A stretch of DNA of 64,000 nucleotides, from contig NZ_JALFLA010000001.1 in NCBI RefSeq assembly GCF_022775115.1, positions 1 to 64,000 of the forward strand. Direction: 5' to 3'. Below are positions 8,004-17,940 of the stretch, one piece after another. A program made the position numbers and the translations under genes. The DNA is from Agathobaculum sp. Its GTDB lineage: Bacteria; Bacillota; Clostridia; Oscillospirales; Butyricicoccaceae. The notes below the pieces were generated by a model. The model had not been told where the DNA came from. It did no database searches and was given only the letters and a program-made list of their open reading frames with translations. Numbering within the stretch: position 1 is the stretch's first letter; each line of letters opens with the position of its first letter.

Positions 8004-8480
8004 TCACTCCTTAATTGATTTCGATTCATTTAGCACACAGTGGATGATCTGTGCGTTTTCATTTTGGTCGCTTACATAATTAAGCACACTTTGTGCATCC
8101 GTGTCCTTTTCCGGCGTATAGCTGCCAACAGAGGCGTGCGGTACGCTGAAGCGGGAGGAAATATGCTCGGCCCGAAACAACCCGACAGCGATATGCCCGC
8201 AGATGACATTAAAATACTCTTTTGCCAAGTCCTCAATATCCTGCGCGGAGACATGCTCCTGCTGCAGCATACGCTGCGCCAAGCGTGTCAGCAAAGGCAG
8301 TTCGGCACACAGCACCAGCGTGGCATGATAGCCGCCTTCAAAAGTGGCGTGCATCGTGCAAACCTCGCCGGATGGCAGCGTGTCGTTTCGGTACAGACGA
8401 ATACCTCCAACTTGATCGGTCACATCCTTCAGGACTTGATCGATGAGGAGCAGGAACACCTCTTGTATGCGGAGATTCAA
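8004..8480 (-). CDS. CheX/CheC-like chemotaxis phosphatase-family protein
   Basis: 158 aa; ...DIEDLAKEYFNVICGHIAVGLF... resembles CheX 'E..N...G' region; adjacent to CheY-like gene. Confidence 0.65.
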   Translation of the reverse strand: MNLRIQEVFLLLIDQVLKDVTDQVGGIRLYRNDTLPSGEVCTMHATFEGGYHATLVLCAELPLLTRLAQRMLQQEHVSAQDIEDLAKEYFNVICGHIAVGLFRAEHISSRFSVPHASVGSYTPEKDTDAQSVLNYVSDQNENAQIIHCVLNESKSIKE

Positions 8481-8519
8481 CGCTTCGCCCTCTCTCGTAA
8501 TATGAAATTTTTTTATGAT

Positions 8520-10229
8520 TCAGTAGATGCATTTCAATTCGCCATCCACCATACGAACCGTACAGTGATGCGTGACCTCGTGAATGCGGATGGATTCGCC
8601 GTCTATGCCGATAACGGTGCCGGGATAGAGGGATTCGCAAATCAGACGACGCTCGTCATTTTCGGGTGTTTCCGGCATCAGCGCGGCAAAATCCTTATCG
8701 AATTTTTCCAGCTTCATTTTTGCCACATACATATCCAGCCGCAGCTTGGCGAGCTTGCTTGACTTGGCAGGGCTGTCGGGCTGCGGCTCGAGCTTTTCCA
8801 TCGTGTACTCGATCTCGCGCAGCTCGGACAATATCTGGCCTCTTTCAAAATCCTCACAGGGCAGACCGCCCAGCGTGATCGCAGTCATGGCTTCGGACTT
8901 CGAACCGATCGTTAGTGCCTGCACCTCCTTGGATACCCGGATGTCGCCGCCGATGATGGTACCGCGGCCGGTTCGGACGCTCAGACAGCCATCGGAATAC
9001 ACGTCGCTGATGATCACGCAGTCAGCCTGCACGCTTTCACGCGCATAGACGCGGGCATGTTCAATAAATTTGGTATAAATGTTTTTATGCGCACTGATAT
9101 GTGCGTTGCCTTGCCCTTGGATGCCGCCGACAACGGTCAGATCGCCGCCCGCTTCGATGGTGCAGGCCTCGACGACACCCTCAACATGGATATTGCCTAT
9201 CGCGCGCACGGTAAAACCGCTGCAAACATCGCCGTGGATATACACATCGCCAAGAAAGTTGATATTTCCGGTGCTGTAATCAACATTTTGCGCAATATCA
9301 AGCACCGGCTTGACTTGGAAGGTTCGCCCGGAAAACTCCACATGGCCGGCGCGCGTCGCTATCAGATGCCGCCCGTCCTCGGAAAGCTCGGTATTACGAC
9401 CCTTCGGCGGAGTGGCCGGAACGCCGTCGCGCGCGGGGATCGTCTGTCCGAGAACGCTCATACCCGGCTTACCGGGAATGGGATCGCTGATATCGCAAAT
9501 CACATCGCCCTCGGCAACGTTGTGCACAAAGTTAAGTGAGGTGTAATCCACACGATTGAATTCATCCACTTGAATGGTGCGCTCCACCGTGCGTGGAAAA
9601 CGGTCGGATATCATACCGTCTTTGCCTTGGATCGCCGGTATGCCGTGCGCAATAAAGAACAAATGGAAGTATTTCTGAGGGTGGCTTGGCAGGCGAGCCA
9701 AAAGCTGCTCGTCAACACCGAAGGTCACACCCTTTTGGACCAGCGCCTGCTTGATCTGCGCGGCAGTCAACTGCCGGCCACCGCCGATAGGGGGCAGCAG
9801 CAGTATCCATGCGGCCAGCTGGTCGGCGGACAGATGGGTCAGCACCATCTCGTCCAAGACGGGCGCCGGCTGGTCATCCGGATGCACTACCGCATGCCGC
9901 AGCCTCAGACCAGCCTGAAAAGCCAGATCCTGCCGCAATACGCCCTTTTCGTGAGACAGGTTGGTAACCGGAAGCTCGACCTTGGGATCCTCCGGTGCAA
10001 AATCCAGCTTGGGCGGAGGACCCACATCGACCCCATCACGCCAAAGATCCCAAAGCTTATACAGCACATGATCGTCTGGCAGTGCGATCTCGGTAGGAGA
10101 GGGCACATTTTCAACCATGGCTGCCTGCGAGGTCTTCGACTGCTGCGTATTCGTCTCGGTACTCGCTGCATCTTCGCGTTCATCGCCGTGATGGAAAAGC
10201 CGAGAGAGCATTTTTTTGGCAAAATCCAT
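8520..10229 (-). CDS. FapA/DUF342 domain protein (flagellar-assembly-protein-A family)
   Basis: ...DISDPIPGKPGMSVLGQTIPARDG...GNINFLGDVYIHGDVCSGFTVRAIGNIHVEGVVEACTIEAGGDLTVVGGIQG... Confidence 0.88.
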   Translation of the reverse strand: MDFAKKMLSRLFHHGDEREDAASTETNTQQSKTSQAAMVENVPSPTEIALPDDHVLYKLWDLWRDGVDVGPPPKLDFAPEDPKVELPVTNLSHEKGVLRQDLAFQAGLRLRHAVVHPDDQPAPVLDEMVLTHLSADQLAAWILLLPPIGGGRQLTAAQIKQALVQKGVTFGVDEQLLARLPSHPQKYFHLFFIAHGIPAIQGKDGMISDRFPRTVERTIQVDEFNRVDYTSLNFVHNVAEGDVICDISDPIPGKPGMSVLGQTIPARDGVPATPPKGRNTELSEDGRHLIATRAGHVEFSGRTFQVKPVLDIAQNVDYSTGNINFLGDVYIHGDVCSGFTVRAIGNIHVEGVVEACTIEAGGDLTVVGGIQGQGNAHISAHKNIYTKFIEHARVYARESVQADCVIISDVYSDGCLSVRTGRGTIIGGDIRVSKEVQALTIGSKSEAMTAITLGGLPCEDFERGQILSELREIEYTMEKLEPQPDSPAKSSKLAKLRLDMYVAKMKLEKFDKDFAALMPETPENDERRLICESLYPGTVIGIDGESIRIHEVTHHCTVRMVDGELKCIY

Positions 10230-10613
10230 AAAATCACCTCTCCGTAAAACTTGTGGGAAACAGAACCATTTGAATAAGAAACAAAGACGCTTACATACCG
10301 GAAGGCCGGCCATGTTTCTTATTCATTTTATTAATCGTCAAATTGCAGCATCAAAATAAGGGTATCATCCGTTTTTTTATGAAGAAAACCCTTATTTTAG
10401 AACAATTATACATTTCCCATATGTTTCCTTCCTAGTATTTTTCAGGGTGTTGCAGCGCTGTTTTACAAGCAGAATGCAGCGGCCCGGTATCATAACGCCA
10501 TGTTTTGGGAGCGCGCATTTTGCAGCGCGGAGACGTGCGAAGCAGCTGTTTTTTTTCTGTACTTTTTGGCAATGCTATGGTACACTGGATACAAACAGGG
10601 AGGAGGACTGCCT

Positions 10614-11051
10614 ATGTTTGGCATACCAAGCTTATATGTGTGGGTAGCCGTCATCATCATTGGAGTGGCGATCGAGGCGTTCACGCTCGACCTGTCCGCG
10701 ATCTGGTTTGCCGTGGGAGCACTGGCCGCGTTGGTCGCCGCGAGTATCCGGCTCGATCTGTCGGCGCAGCTTGTGATCTTCGTGCTGTTCTCGGCGGCGC
10801 TGCTCATACTGGTGCGTCCATTTTGCCGCCGCTTTCTACAGACCAAAAGTGAGCCAACCAACGCCGACCGCATCATCGGCGAACCTGCGATTGTCGTAGA
10901 GGAGATAAACAATATGCAGAACGTGGGTGAGATCAAGGTTTTTGGCCAGCTGTGGACGGCGCGCAGCGCGGATGATTCTATCGTGCCCAAGGGCGCGGCG
11001 GTTAAAGTTGTTTCGATTCGCGGCGTCAAGGCGATCGTAGAGAAAGTATAA
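10614..11051 (+). CDS. NfeD family membrane protein
   Basis: AGGAGG + ATG at 10614; 4 TM-like segments and OB-like C-terminus; precedes SPFH gene. Confidence 0.85.
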   Translation: MFGIPSLYVWVAVIIIGVAIEAFTLDLSAIWFAVGALAALVAASIRLDLSAQLVIFVLFSAALLILVRPFCRRFLQTKSEPTNADRIIGEPAIVVEEINNMQNVGEIKVFGQLWTARSADDSIVPKGAAVKVVSIRGVKAIVEKV

Positions 11052-11087
11052 CGTCATTATTTATTTTTGAGAAGGGGAGTTTTCAAT

Positions 11088-12011
11088 ATGCCGTTTTCAT
11101 TTATCGTTCCGCTTATCTGGATATTGCTCGCCATCCTGCTCATTGCCTTTCTGGCAAGCAATATCGTCATCGTACCGCAGGCCAAAGCCTACATCATTGA
11201 GCGGCTCGGCACCTATCGCGGCACTTGGAACACCGGCCTGCACTTTAAGGTGCCGCTGTTTGAGCGCATCGTCCGCCGGGTGACGCTTAAAGAACAGGTC
11301 GTTGACTTTCCGCCGCAGCCGGTCATCACCAAGGATAACGTGACCATGCAGATCGACACGGTGGTCTATTTCCAGATTACCGACCCCAAGCTATTCACCT
11401 ATGGCATTGAAAGCCCGATGGCGGCAATCGAAAATCTGACCGCGACAACGCTGCGCAACATCATCGGTGACTTGGAACTAGACCAGACGCTGACCAGCCG
11501 TGATATCATCAATACCAAGATGCGCGCCATTCTCGACGAAGCGACCGATGCGTGGGGCATCAAGGTCAACCGTGTGGAGCTGAAGAACATCATTCCGCCC
11601 GCCGCCATTCAGGAGTCTATGGAGAAGCAGATGAAGGCCGAGCGTGAGCGCCGCGAAGCCATTCTGGTGGCAGAGGGAAAGAAGCAATCAGCCATTCTGG
11701 TGGCAGAGGGCGAGAAGGAATCCACCGTGCTCCGTGCAGAGGCCAGCCGTCTCGCCAAAATCAAGGAAGCAGAAGGCGAGGCGGAAGCGTTGCTGACCGT
11801 GCAGAAAGCGCTGGCTAACTCCATCTCGCTGCTCAATCAGGCCGCACCGACCGAGCAGGTCATCAAGCTCAAATCGCTTGAGGCGTTTACGAGCGTGGCC
11901 GACGGCAAGGCGACCAAGATCATCATTCCGAGCGAAATACAGAGCCTTGCGGGTCTGGCTACCTCCTTTAAGGAAGTGATGGTCGACCCGACGCAGACAC
12001 AGCAAAAGTGA
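11088..12011 (+). CDS. SPFH/Band 7 (stomatin/QmcA-like) protein
   Basis: ...NIVIVPQAKAYIIERLGTYRGTW...LRNIIGDLELDQTLTSRD... Confidence 0.93.
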   Translation: MPFSFIVPLIWILLAILLIAFLASNIVIVPQAKAYIIERLGTYRGTWNTGLHFKVPLFERIVRRVTLKEQVVDFPPQPVITKDNVTMQIDTVVYFQITDPKLFTYGIESPMAAIENLTATTLRNIIGDLELDQTLTSRDIINTKMRAILDEATDAWGIKVNRVELKNIIPPAAIQESMEKQMKAERERREAILVAEGKKQSAILVAEGEKESTVLRAEASRLAKIKEAEGEAEALLTVQKALANSISLLNQAAPTEQVIKLKSLEAFTSVADGKATKIIIPSEIQSLAGLATSFKEVMVDPTQTQQK

Positions 12012-12012
12012 A

Positions 12013-12049
12013 AGCAGAGGAGCCTGCTTACCGCAGGCTCCTCTGCTTT
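12013..12049 (+). terminator. intrinsic terminator
   Basis: AGCAGAGGAGCCTGC-TTAC-CGCAGGCTCCTCTGCTTTT. Confidence 0.85.
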
Positions 12050-12054
12050 TCGCT

Positions 12055-12420
12055 CATGAAAAATGCACTGCGCTTGCTTGGTCAGCACGCGATACAGGAA
12101 GGTGGCGATCCGGCCGCGTGTGCATATGCTGTCAGAGGAGAATGCAGTATCCGAGGTGCCGGCGGTCACGTCATTCTCGACTGCCCACTTGACGGCTTCG
12201 GCATGGTGCGTCAGGCGTTTCTATTTGCAGGGCGCCATTTTCCTCGTAAACTGCTTCAGCGGGCCACAGTCCCACCCATGCACAGAGTCGATGCGAGGAA
12301 CAGGGCTGCGATTTTTCTTGGGTTGCACATCCTTTCTTTTTTTCGTAAACGCCATGGCAGGATCGCTCACGCCCACGGCGGTACCACAACGCATCAAAGC
12401 GCCTTTTACTTGTGACATCT
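12055..12420 (-). pseudogene. degraded S-layer-homology (SLH) domain gene remnant
   Basis: minus strand HHAEAVKWAVENDVTAGTSDTAFSSDSICTRGRIATFLYRVLTKQ is a near-canonical SLH motif, preceded by in-frame TAG and no intact gene. Confidence 0.65.
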
Positions 12421-12535
12421 GCTATCTGTGTTTCCGCCACTATTTTACTGTATGCCGTATGGAAAAGCAAGTGCATCGAATAGGACTGTGTAGCAGGCAT
12501 GATGCGATACCACCACTAACAGGCGCATGGGATTC

Positions 12536-12564
12536 TTGACAGAACCCTAATTGGATGCTACTAT
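12536..12564 (+). promoter_or_regulatory. sigma-A promoter of the ArsR/P1B-ATPase operon
   Basis: TTGACA-N17-TACTAT; imperfect dyad TGAATAGGTACTCA just downstream may be the repressor operator. Confidence 0.75.
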
Positions 12565-12602
12565 ATTTGAATAGGTACTCATGTGTAGCAGGAGGGGTAA
12601 AC

Positions 12603-12977
12603 TTGGCAGGCAAGCTCCGTCAACCTGAAATAGAATGCTGTGAGGAGCACAGCATCCACACCGGTGCGGTTTGTCTGGCGCGGCAGGCCATGCCGTGCGA
12701 GGAAGTCACCTCAGCCGCTTCTGACTTTTTCAAGGCTTTTTCGGACAAAACGCGCTTGCGTATCCTGACGGCACTCAGCGCTGAAGAGCTTTGTGTCTGC
12801 GATATCGCAGATCTTTTGGGCATGAGCCAGTCCGCGATTTCACATCAACTACGCTTTTTGAAGCAGGCGCGGCTGGTCAAAAGCCGCAAAAGCGGAAAGA
12901 CTGTATATTACGCACTTTGCGATGATCACATCCAAACGATTTTGGCGCAGGGCATCGCGCATGTGCAGGAGGGATAG
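12603..12977 (+). CDS. ArsR/SmtB (CadC-like) metalloregulator
   Basis: GGAGGGG + TTG start; ...FSDKTRLRILTALSAEELCVCDIADLLGMSQSAISHQLRFLKQARLVKSRKSGKTVYYAL. Confidence 0.93.
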   Translation: MAGKLRQPEIECCEEHSIHTGAVCLARQAMPCEEVTSAASDFFKAFSDKTRLRILTALSAEELCVCDIADLLGMSQSAISHQLRFLKQARLVKSRKSGKTVYYALCDDHIQTILAQGIAHVQEG

Positions 12978-12981
12978 AGGC

Positions 12982-15330
12982 ATGAAAAAAAACAGCGACC
13001 AGCCTGAGCAGCAGCCTGCGGACAAGCAGACGCTTGTGCCGGATGTACCGGAGAGCGCTTCTGCCGAAGCGCTTTTGGCGCAGGTCGAGACAGAGAGCGC
13101 CGCGCTTGCCAATCTGGCCGTTTTAGCGGACGAGCAGGCGCCAGAGGACAGGGCGGCGGATGCTGCGGCGTCAGAGGACGCGGCCGGACAGTCGGAGGAG
13201 GATATATCTGAAACACAGTCCCTGCCGGAGCCGCCGGAGGAGACGGCGGAGGAAGCATATGCGGAAGATATAGAGGACTACGCCGGCAGTGAGTACGACG
13301 AAGCACTGCCGGCGCTGGAGGAGACTGCGCTTGCCGTACCGGGTGAGGTCGAGGATGAGACTGCCGGAATGTCACTGATAGAGCGCGCGCGGTACCACGC
13401 AAAAATGCGCCGCCGTGAACAGACTCGCCTGCGCCGTGAAAACGCGCGCCGGGGCACAAACGGCTTGGATGTGCCGCGCCAGCCGATGAGCATGATGGAT
13501 ATCCGACTGACGCTGATCCGTCTGGCGATCGCGGCGGTCTTTCTGGTGCTGGGCGCGCTGCTGTCTGGTCTTGGTATTGGCTCGTTTCTGTACTTGGTGG
13601 CTTACCTAATCACGGTTTTGCCGATCGTCATCAGGGTCGCCAATAATTTTACGCACGGCAAATATTTTGACGAATACTTGCTAATTTTAATCGCCTCCTT
13701 CGGTGCGTTTTTGCTAGGCCGCCGGCCGGAGGCCAGCATCGTGCTGATCCTGCACGGTATTGGCAAGATGATAAGCGATCTGGTGCTGGCTTCAACACAC
13801 AAATCGCTTGCAAAGCAGGTCGATTTTATTCCGGTGCAGGCCTCGCTGGTCAATATGCAGGGGGAGGAGCGCCATGTCGCGCCCGCCGAGGTGCAGGTCG
13901 GTGATTTTGTGCTCGTGCGCTCGGGCGAGCGCATCCCGATCGACGGCATCGTGTTGCGCGGCGAAGGCACAGTGGACGATACCGTGCTGACCGGAGAAAG
14001 CGAGCCGATACCGGTCGTCAAGGACGCGAGGGTGCTTGCGGGCAGCCTGTATGAAGGTACGCTGCTGCTTCTCCGCGCTGCCGCACGGTTTGAGGACTGT
14101 GCAGTAAGCCAGATCTTGCATGTGCAGGAGCAGTCGGCCAACCGCCGCGCTTCGCTGGAAAATAGTGTGTTCGACGGCTCGGCGCGCATTATTCCGATCA
14201 TCATTGTTTTCGCGCTGCTGCTTGCAGTCATCCCGCCGCTGTTCCACTCCAGCGCTTCGATGGCAAGCTGGGTGTACCGCGCGCTGACCATTGTCGTTGT
14301 CTGCTGTCCGACCGCGCTGCTGATTTCGGTGCCGCTGAGCTTTATTGGCGGAGGCGGGCGGCTATCGCAAAAGGGAGTACACGTCAAAGGCAGCGAAGCG
14401 GTGGAGAAAATGGCCGAACTGCGTATGGTCGTTTTCGATAAAACCGGTACGCTGACACAAGGCAAGCTGCGCGTCAAGGATATCCATCCGACGCAGGAGT
14501 TCAATAAGGAAAGCTGCCTTGCGCTGGCTGCTGCCGCTGAGCAGCTCTCCCAGCATCCGGTGGCGCGCGCGGTCGTGGCCGCTTATGACAATGTGCCACA
14601 GAAAATCACTGAATTTGAGGAATTCCCGGGGCGCGGCGTGCGGGCGCGTATTGGCAACCGCAATCTGCTGGCGGGCAACCGCAAGCTGATGATCTCCCGC
14701 GGCGTGAAGGGTGTGCCCGATATTCGCGGCACGGTAGTCTATGTCGCATACGAAGGCGATTACGCCGGTGCGATCGTGCTCGAGGATGTCATACGCCCCG
14801 AAGCGGCCGAGGCGATCACTGCGCTCAAGTCGCAGGGGGTGCTGCGTACGGTCATCCTGACCGGCGATACCGAGCTGCCTGCACAGCAGACTGCCGACGC
14901 AATCGGTATTGACACTGTGCATTACGGGCTGCTGCCTGAGGAAAAGGCCTCGAAAATGGAGTTTTTGCTGCGCACTATCCCGACCGATGGCACCGCGGCC
15001 TATGTGGGGGACGGCATCAACGATATCGAGGAGCTGAAGCTGGCTGATGTCGGTGTTACGATGGGAGCTGCCGGCTCGCAGAAAACCGCAGACGCTGCCG
15101 ATGTGCTAATCATGACCAATAATCTGGTACGCCTGTCCGACGCGATGCGCATCTGTCGGCGTACACACAGCATCGCCCTGCAAAATATGGTGCTGGTGCT
15201 GCTCATCAAGCTCGCGCTGGTGCTGCTGACGCTGTTTGGCGTCGCCCTGATGTGGCAGGCAATCGCGGCCGATGTGCTGCTGACCGTGGTGACCGTGCTC
15301 AATGCGGCGCGCGTGCTCGGCACAAAATAA
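12982..15330 (+). CDS. P1B-type heavy-metal ATPase (Zn/Cd-like) with acidic N-terminal extension and CCPT transmembrane motif
   Basis: VFDKTGTLTQG, SQHPVA, GDGINDIEE, TM 'CCPTALLISVPLSF'; C-terminal K and D of P1B-2 retained (LLIKLAL...ADVLLTVVTVLNA). Confidence 0.92.
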   Translation: MKKNSDQPEQQPADKQTLVPDVPESASAEALLAQVETESAALANLAVLADEQAPEDRAADAAASEDAAGQSEEDISETQSLPEPPEETAEEAYAEDIEDYAGSEYDEALPALEETALAVPGEVEDETAGMSLIERARYHAKMRRREQTRLRRENARRGTNGLDVPRQPMSMMDIRLTLIRLAIAAVFLVLGALLSGLGIGSFLYLVAYLITVLPIVIRVANNFTHGKYFDEYLLILIASFGAFLLGRRPEASIVLILHGIGKMISDLVLASTHKSLAKQVDFIPVQASLVNMQGEERHVAPAEVQVGDFVLVRSGERIPIDGIVLRGEGTVDDTVLTGESEPIPVVKDARVLAGSLYEGTLLLLRAAARFEDCAVSQILHVQEQSANRRASLENSVFDGSARIIPIIIVFALLLAVIPPLFHSSASMASWVYRALTIVVVCCPTALLISVPLSFIGGGGRLSQKGVHVKGSEAVEKMAELRMVVFDKTGTLTQGKLRVKDIHPTQEFNKESCLALAAAAEQLSQHPVARAVVAAYDNVPQKITEFEEFPGRGVRARIGNRNLLAGNRKLMISRGVKGVPDIRGTVVYVAYEGDYAGAIVLEDVIRPEAAEAITALKSQGVLRTVILTGDTELPAQQTADAIGIDTVHYGLLPEEKASKMEFLLRTIPTDGTAAYVGDGINDIEELKLADVGVTMGAAGSQKTADAADVLIMTNNLVRLSDAMRICRRTHSIALQNMVLVLLIKLALVLLTLFGVALMWQAIAADVLLTVVTVLNAARVLGTK

Positions 15331-15338
15331 AAAAGCAA

Positions 15339-15372
15339 AGAGCCATACCGACCAAACGGCATGGCTTTTTTG
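15339..15372 (+). terminator. intrinsic terminator
   Basis: GAGCCATACCGACCAAACGGCATGGCTTTTTTGC. Confidence 0.75.
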
Positions 15373-15423
15373 CTCGAATTATGTTATAATCATTACTGCA
15401 TCCCGCTATGGAGGAAATCTGCC

Positions 15424-17259
15424 TTGCACAAAAAAATGGAAGCTATCCTGTCCCGCGTGCAAAAGCCGGCGCGTTATGTCGGCGGCGAGTGGGGCTCTGT
15501 GATGAAAGATAAAGCCAAGGTCGATCTGCGCTTTGCCTTTTGCTTTCCCGATACCTATGAGGTCGCCATGTCCCATCTTGGTTCGCGCATCCTGTATGGA
15601 CTGCTCAACGAGCAAAAGGATATCTGGTGCGAGCGCGTCTGCGCACCGTGGATCGACATGGAGGCTGAGATGCGCGCCGCCGGCCTGCCGCTGTATGGGC
15701 TGGAGAGCGGCGATCCGCTGTCCGATTTTGATATCATCGCCTTTACACTGCAATACGAGCTGTCCTTTACCAACATTCTTAATATGCTCGATCTCGGCGG
15801 CGTTCCGCTGCTCGCCGCCGAGCGCACGGGGCTGAAGCATCTTGTTGCCTGCGGCGGACCATGCGCCTACAACCCGGAGCCGCTTGCCGACTTTGTCGAC
15901 CTATTTATGATCGGCGATGGCGAGGAGATCATGCTCGAATTTACCGACTTGTACCGCCGCGCCCAGCGCGAGGATTGGTCAAAGCAGGCGTTTCTGGTCG
16001 AGGCCGCGCAAATACCCGGTATGTATGTCCCCTCGCTTTACGAGGTCAGCTACCGGACGGATGGTACGATAGACCGCGTCACGCCGACAAATGGTGCGCC
16101 TGCTGTGGTGCAAAAGCGCATTGTGCAGGATCTGGATACGATGTACTATCCCACGTCGTTCGTCGTGCCCTCGACCGATATCGTGTTCGACCGTGCGATG
16201 GTCGAGCTGTTTCGCGGCTGTCCGCGCGGCTGCCGCTTCTGTCAGGCCGGATATACCTACCGTCCGCTGCGCACCAAGTCCAAAGAGGTGCTGAGAGAAC
16301 AGGCCGAGACTGTGCTGAAAAACTCCGGCTATGAGGAGATCTCGCTCTCCTCGCTGTCTACCAGTGATTATGGCGAGCTTTCTGGGCTGACCGAATGTAT
16401 GCTCGATTACTGCGAGCCGCGTCATGTCAGCCTGTCGCTGCCCAGCCTGCGGGCGGACAGCTTCAGCACGGAGCTGATGCAGCGTGTGCAGAAAACACGT
16501 AAGAGCGGCCTTACCTTTGCCTGTGAGGCCGGCACGCAGCGCCTACGTGATGTAATAAACAAAAACATCACCGAGGAGAATGTGCTCCGCGCCTGCGAGA
16601 TTGCCTTTCAGGGCGGCTGGAATAACGTCAAGCTCTATTTCATGATGGGCCTGCCTACCGAGACGACCGAGGACTTAGATGGTATTCTGGATATCTGCAA
16701 AAAGGTGGCCTATTGCTGGCGCGTCAATACCAATAACCGGGCGCGTGGTGTACGCATTACTGCCTCGGCCTCCTGCTTTGTGCCCAAGCCGCAAACGCCC
16801 TTTCAATGGGATGCGCAGGACACGCTTGCGGTGCTGCGGGAAAAGCAAACCTACCTTAAAGGCATCATGAAAACCAAAAACGTCACCTTTAACTGGCACG
16901 ACGCCGAGACTTCAGTGCTCGAAGCGGTGATCGCCCGGGGTGACAGACGGCAGGGTAAGGCGATCTATCTGGCTTGGCAGCGCGGCTGCAAGATGGATGG
17001 CTGGGATCAGTGCTTTGATTTTGACAAGTGGATGCAGGCCTTTGCCGACTGCGGGCTCGACCCGGCGTTTTACGCCTCGCGCCAGCGGCCGTTAGACGAG
17101 GTGTTCCCCTGGGATCACATCAGCTGCGGCGTGCGCAAGGAGCATTTGAGAGAGGAGTGGGAGCTGTCCCGCACCGCCGCGATCACGCCGGATTGTATGC
17201 ATAAGTGCACGGCCTGCGGCGCTTCCGCCTTGCTGAAAGGAGGCGCATGCCGTGTTTAA
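15424..17259 (+). CDS. TIGR03960-type radical SAM protein
   Basis: ...RGCPRGCRFCQAGYTYRPLR... CxxxCxxC-type cluster motif; TTG start downstream of GGAGG. Confidence 0.9.
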   Translation: MHKKMEAILSRVQKPARYVGGEWGSVMKDKAKVDLRFAFCFPDTYEVAMSHLGSRILYGLLNEQKDIWCERVCAPWIDMEAEMRAAGLPLYGLESGDPLSDFDIIAFTLQYELSFTNILNMLDLGGVPLLAAERTGLKHLVACGGPCAYNPEPLADFVDLFMIGDGEEIMLEFTDLYRRAQREDWSKQAFLVEAAQIPGMYVPSLYEVSYRTDGTIDRVTPTNGAPAVVQKRIVQDLDTMYYPTSFVVPSTDIVFDRAMVELFRGCPRGCRFCQAGYTYRPLRTKSKEVLREQAETVLKNSGYEEISLSSLSTSDYGELSGLTECMLDYCEPRHVSLSLPSLRADSFSTELMQRVQKTRKSGLTFACEAGTQRLRDVINKNITEENVLRACEIAFQGGWNNVKLYFMMGLPTETTEDLDGILDICKKVAYCWRVNTNNRARGVRITASASCFVPKPQTPFQWDAQDTLAVLREKQTYLKGIMKTKNVTFNWHDAETSVLEAVIARGDRRQGKAIYLAWQRGCKMDGWDQCFDFDKWMQAFADCGLDPAFYASRQRPLDEVFPWDHISCGVRKEHLREEWELSRTAAITPDCMHKCTACGASALLKGGACRV

Positions 17260-17920
17260 GGCCCGCATGAAATTTGCCAAAGAGGGAAGAGCCAAGTACC
17301 TCTCCCACCTTGATCTGATGCACACTATGCAGCGCGCTATGGCACGCTGCCAGATGCCGCTGTGGTTTACCGAGGGCTTTAACCAGCACGCCTATGTGTC
17401 GGTGGCGCTGCCGCTTTCAACCGGCTACTCCGGCGCGTGTGAATTCCTCGATTTCCACATCACAAGTGAGACCGTACCGGAAAACGCGGTGGAAGCACTC
17501 AACGCAGTGTTCCCAGCAGGTCTGCGCGCAATCGAAATCTATCCGCTTGCCGACGGCGGCATGAAGGTCGGGGCGATCGAATGGTCGCAGTACCGCATCA
17601 CATGGGGCTTTGAGGGTGAAATACCCACTGGCTTTGCGGAGGACGTGCGTGCGCTGTTCAGCCGCCCGGTGGTTGAGATCGTCAAGCGCAGCAAGCGCGG
17701 GGAAAAAACGGTCAACATGCGTGAGCTGATGCGTGACCTAAAGATCACCCAGCATGAGGATGAGGTTGTCGCCGTGGTAACGACCGCTGCCGGCAACAAC
17801 ACGATGAGCCCCGAATACCTGACTCGTGCCATCCGTCAGTATCTGCCGGAATACAATATCCCGTTCAGCGCCTATCACCGCATGAATGTGTTCACCGGTG
17901 ACGGCATACCATTTCGTTAA
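17252..17920 (+). CDS. TIGR03936 / DUF2344 radical-SAM-linked protein
   Basis: FAKEGRAKYLSHLDLMHTMQRAMARCQMPLWFTEGFNQHAYVSVALPLSTGYSG; overlaps preceding radical SAM gene. Confidence 0.9.
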   Translation: MFKARMKFAKEGRAKYLSHLDLMHTMQRAMARCQMPLWFTEGFNQHAYVSVALPLSTGYSGACEFLDFHITSETVPENAVEALNAVFPAGLRAIEIYPLADGGMKVGAIEWSQYRITWGFEGEIPTGFAEDVRALFSRPVVEIVKRSKRGEKTVNMRELMRDLKITQHEDEVVAVVTTAAGNNTMSPEYLTRAIRQYLPEYNIPFSAYHRMNVFTGDGIPFR

Positions 17921-17940
17921 ATCGTCAAAAGGAGGGCAGC

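Noticed and set aside
12008-12539. Overlapping plus-strand ORFs after the SPFH gene
   Set aside because: They lie antisense to a recognisable SLH remnant and begin inside a terminator; no domain match by eye.
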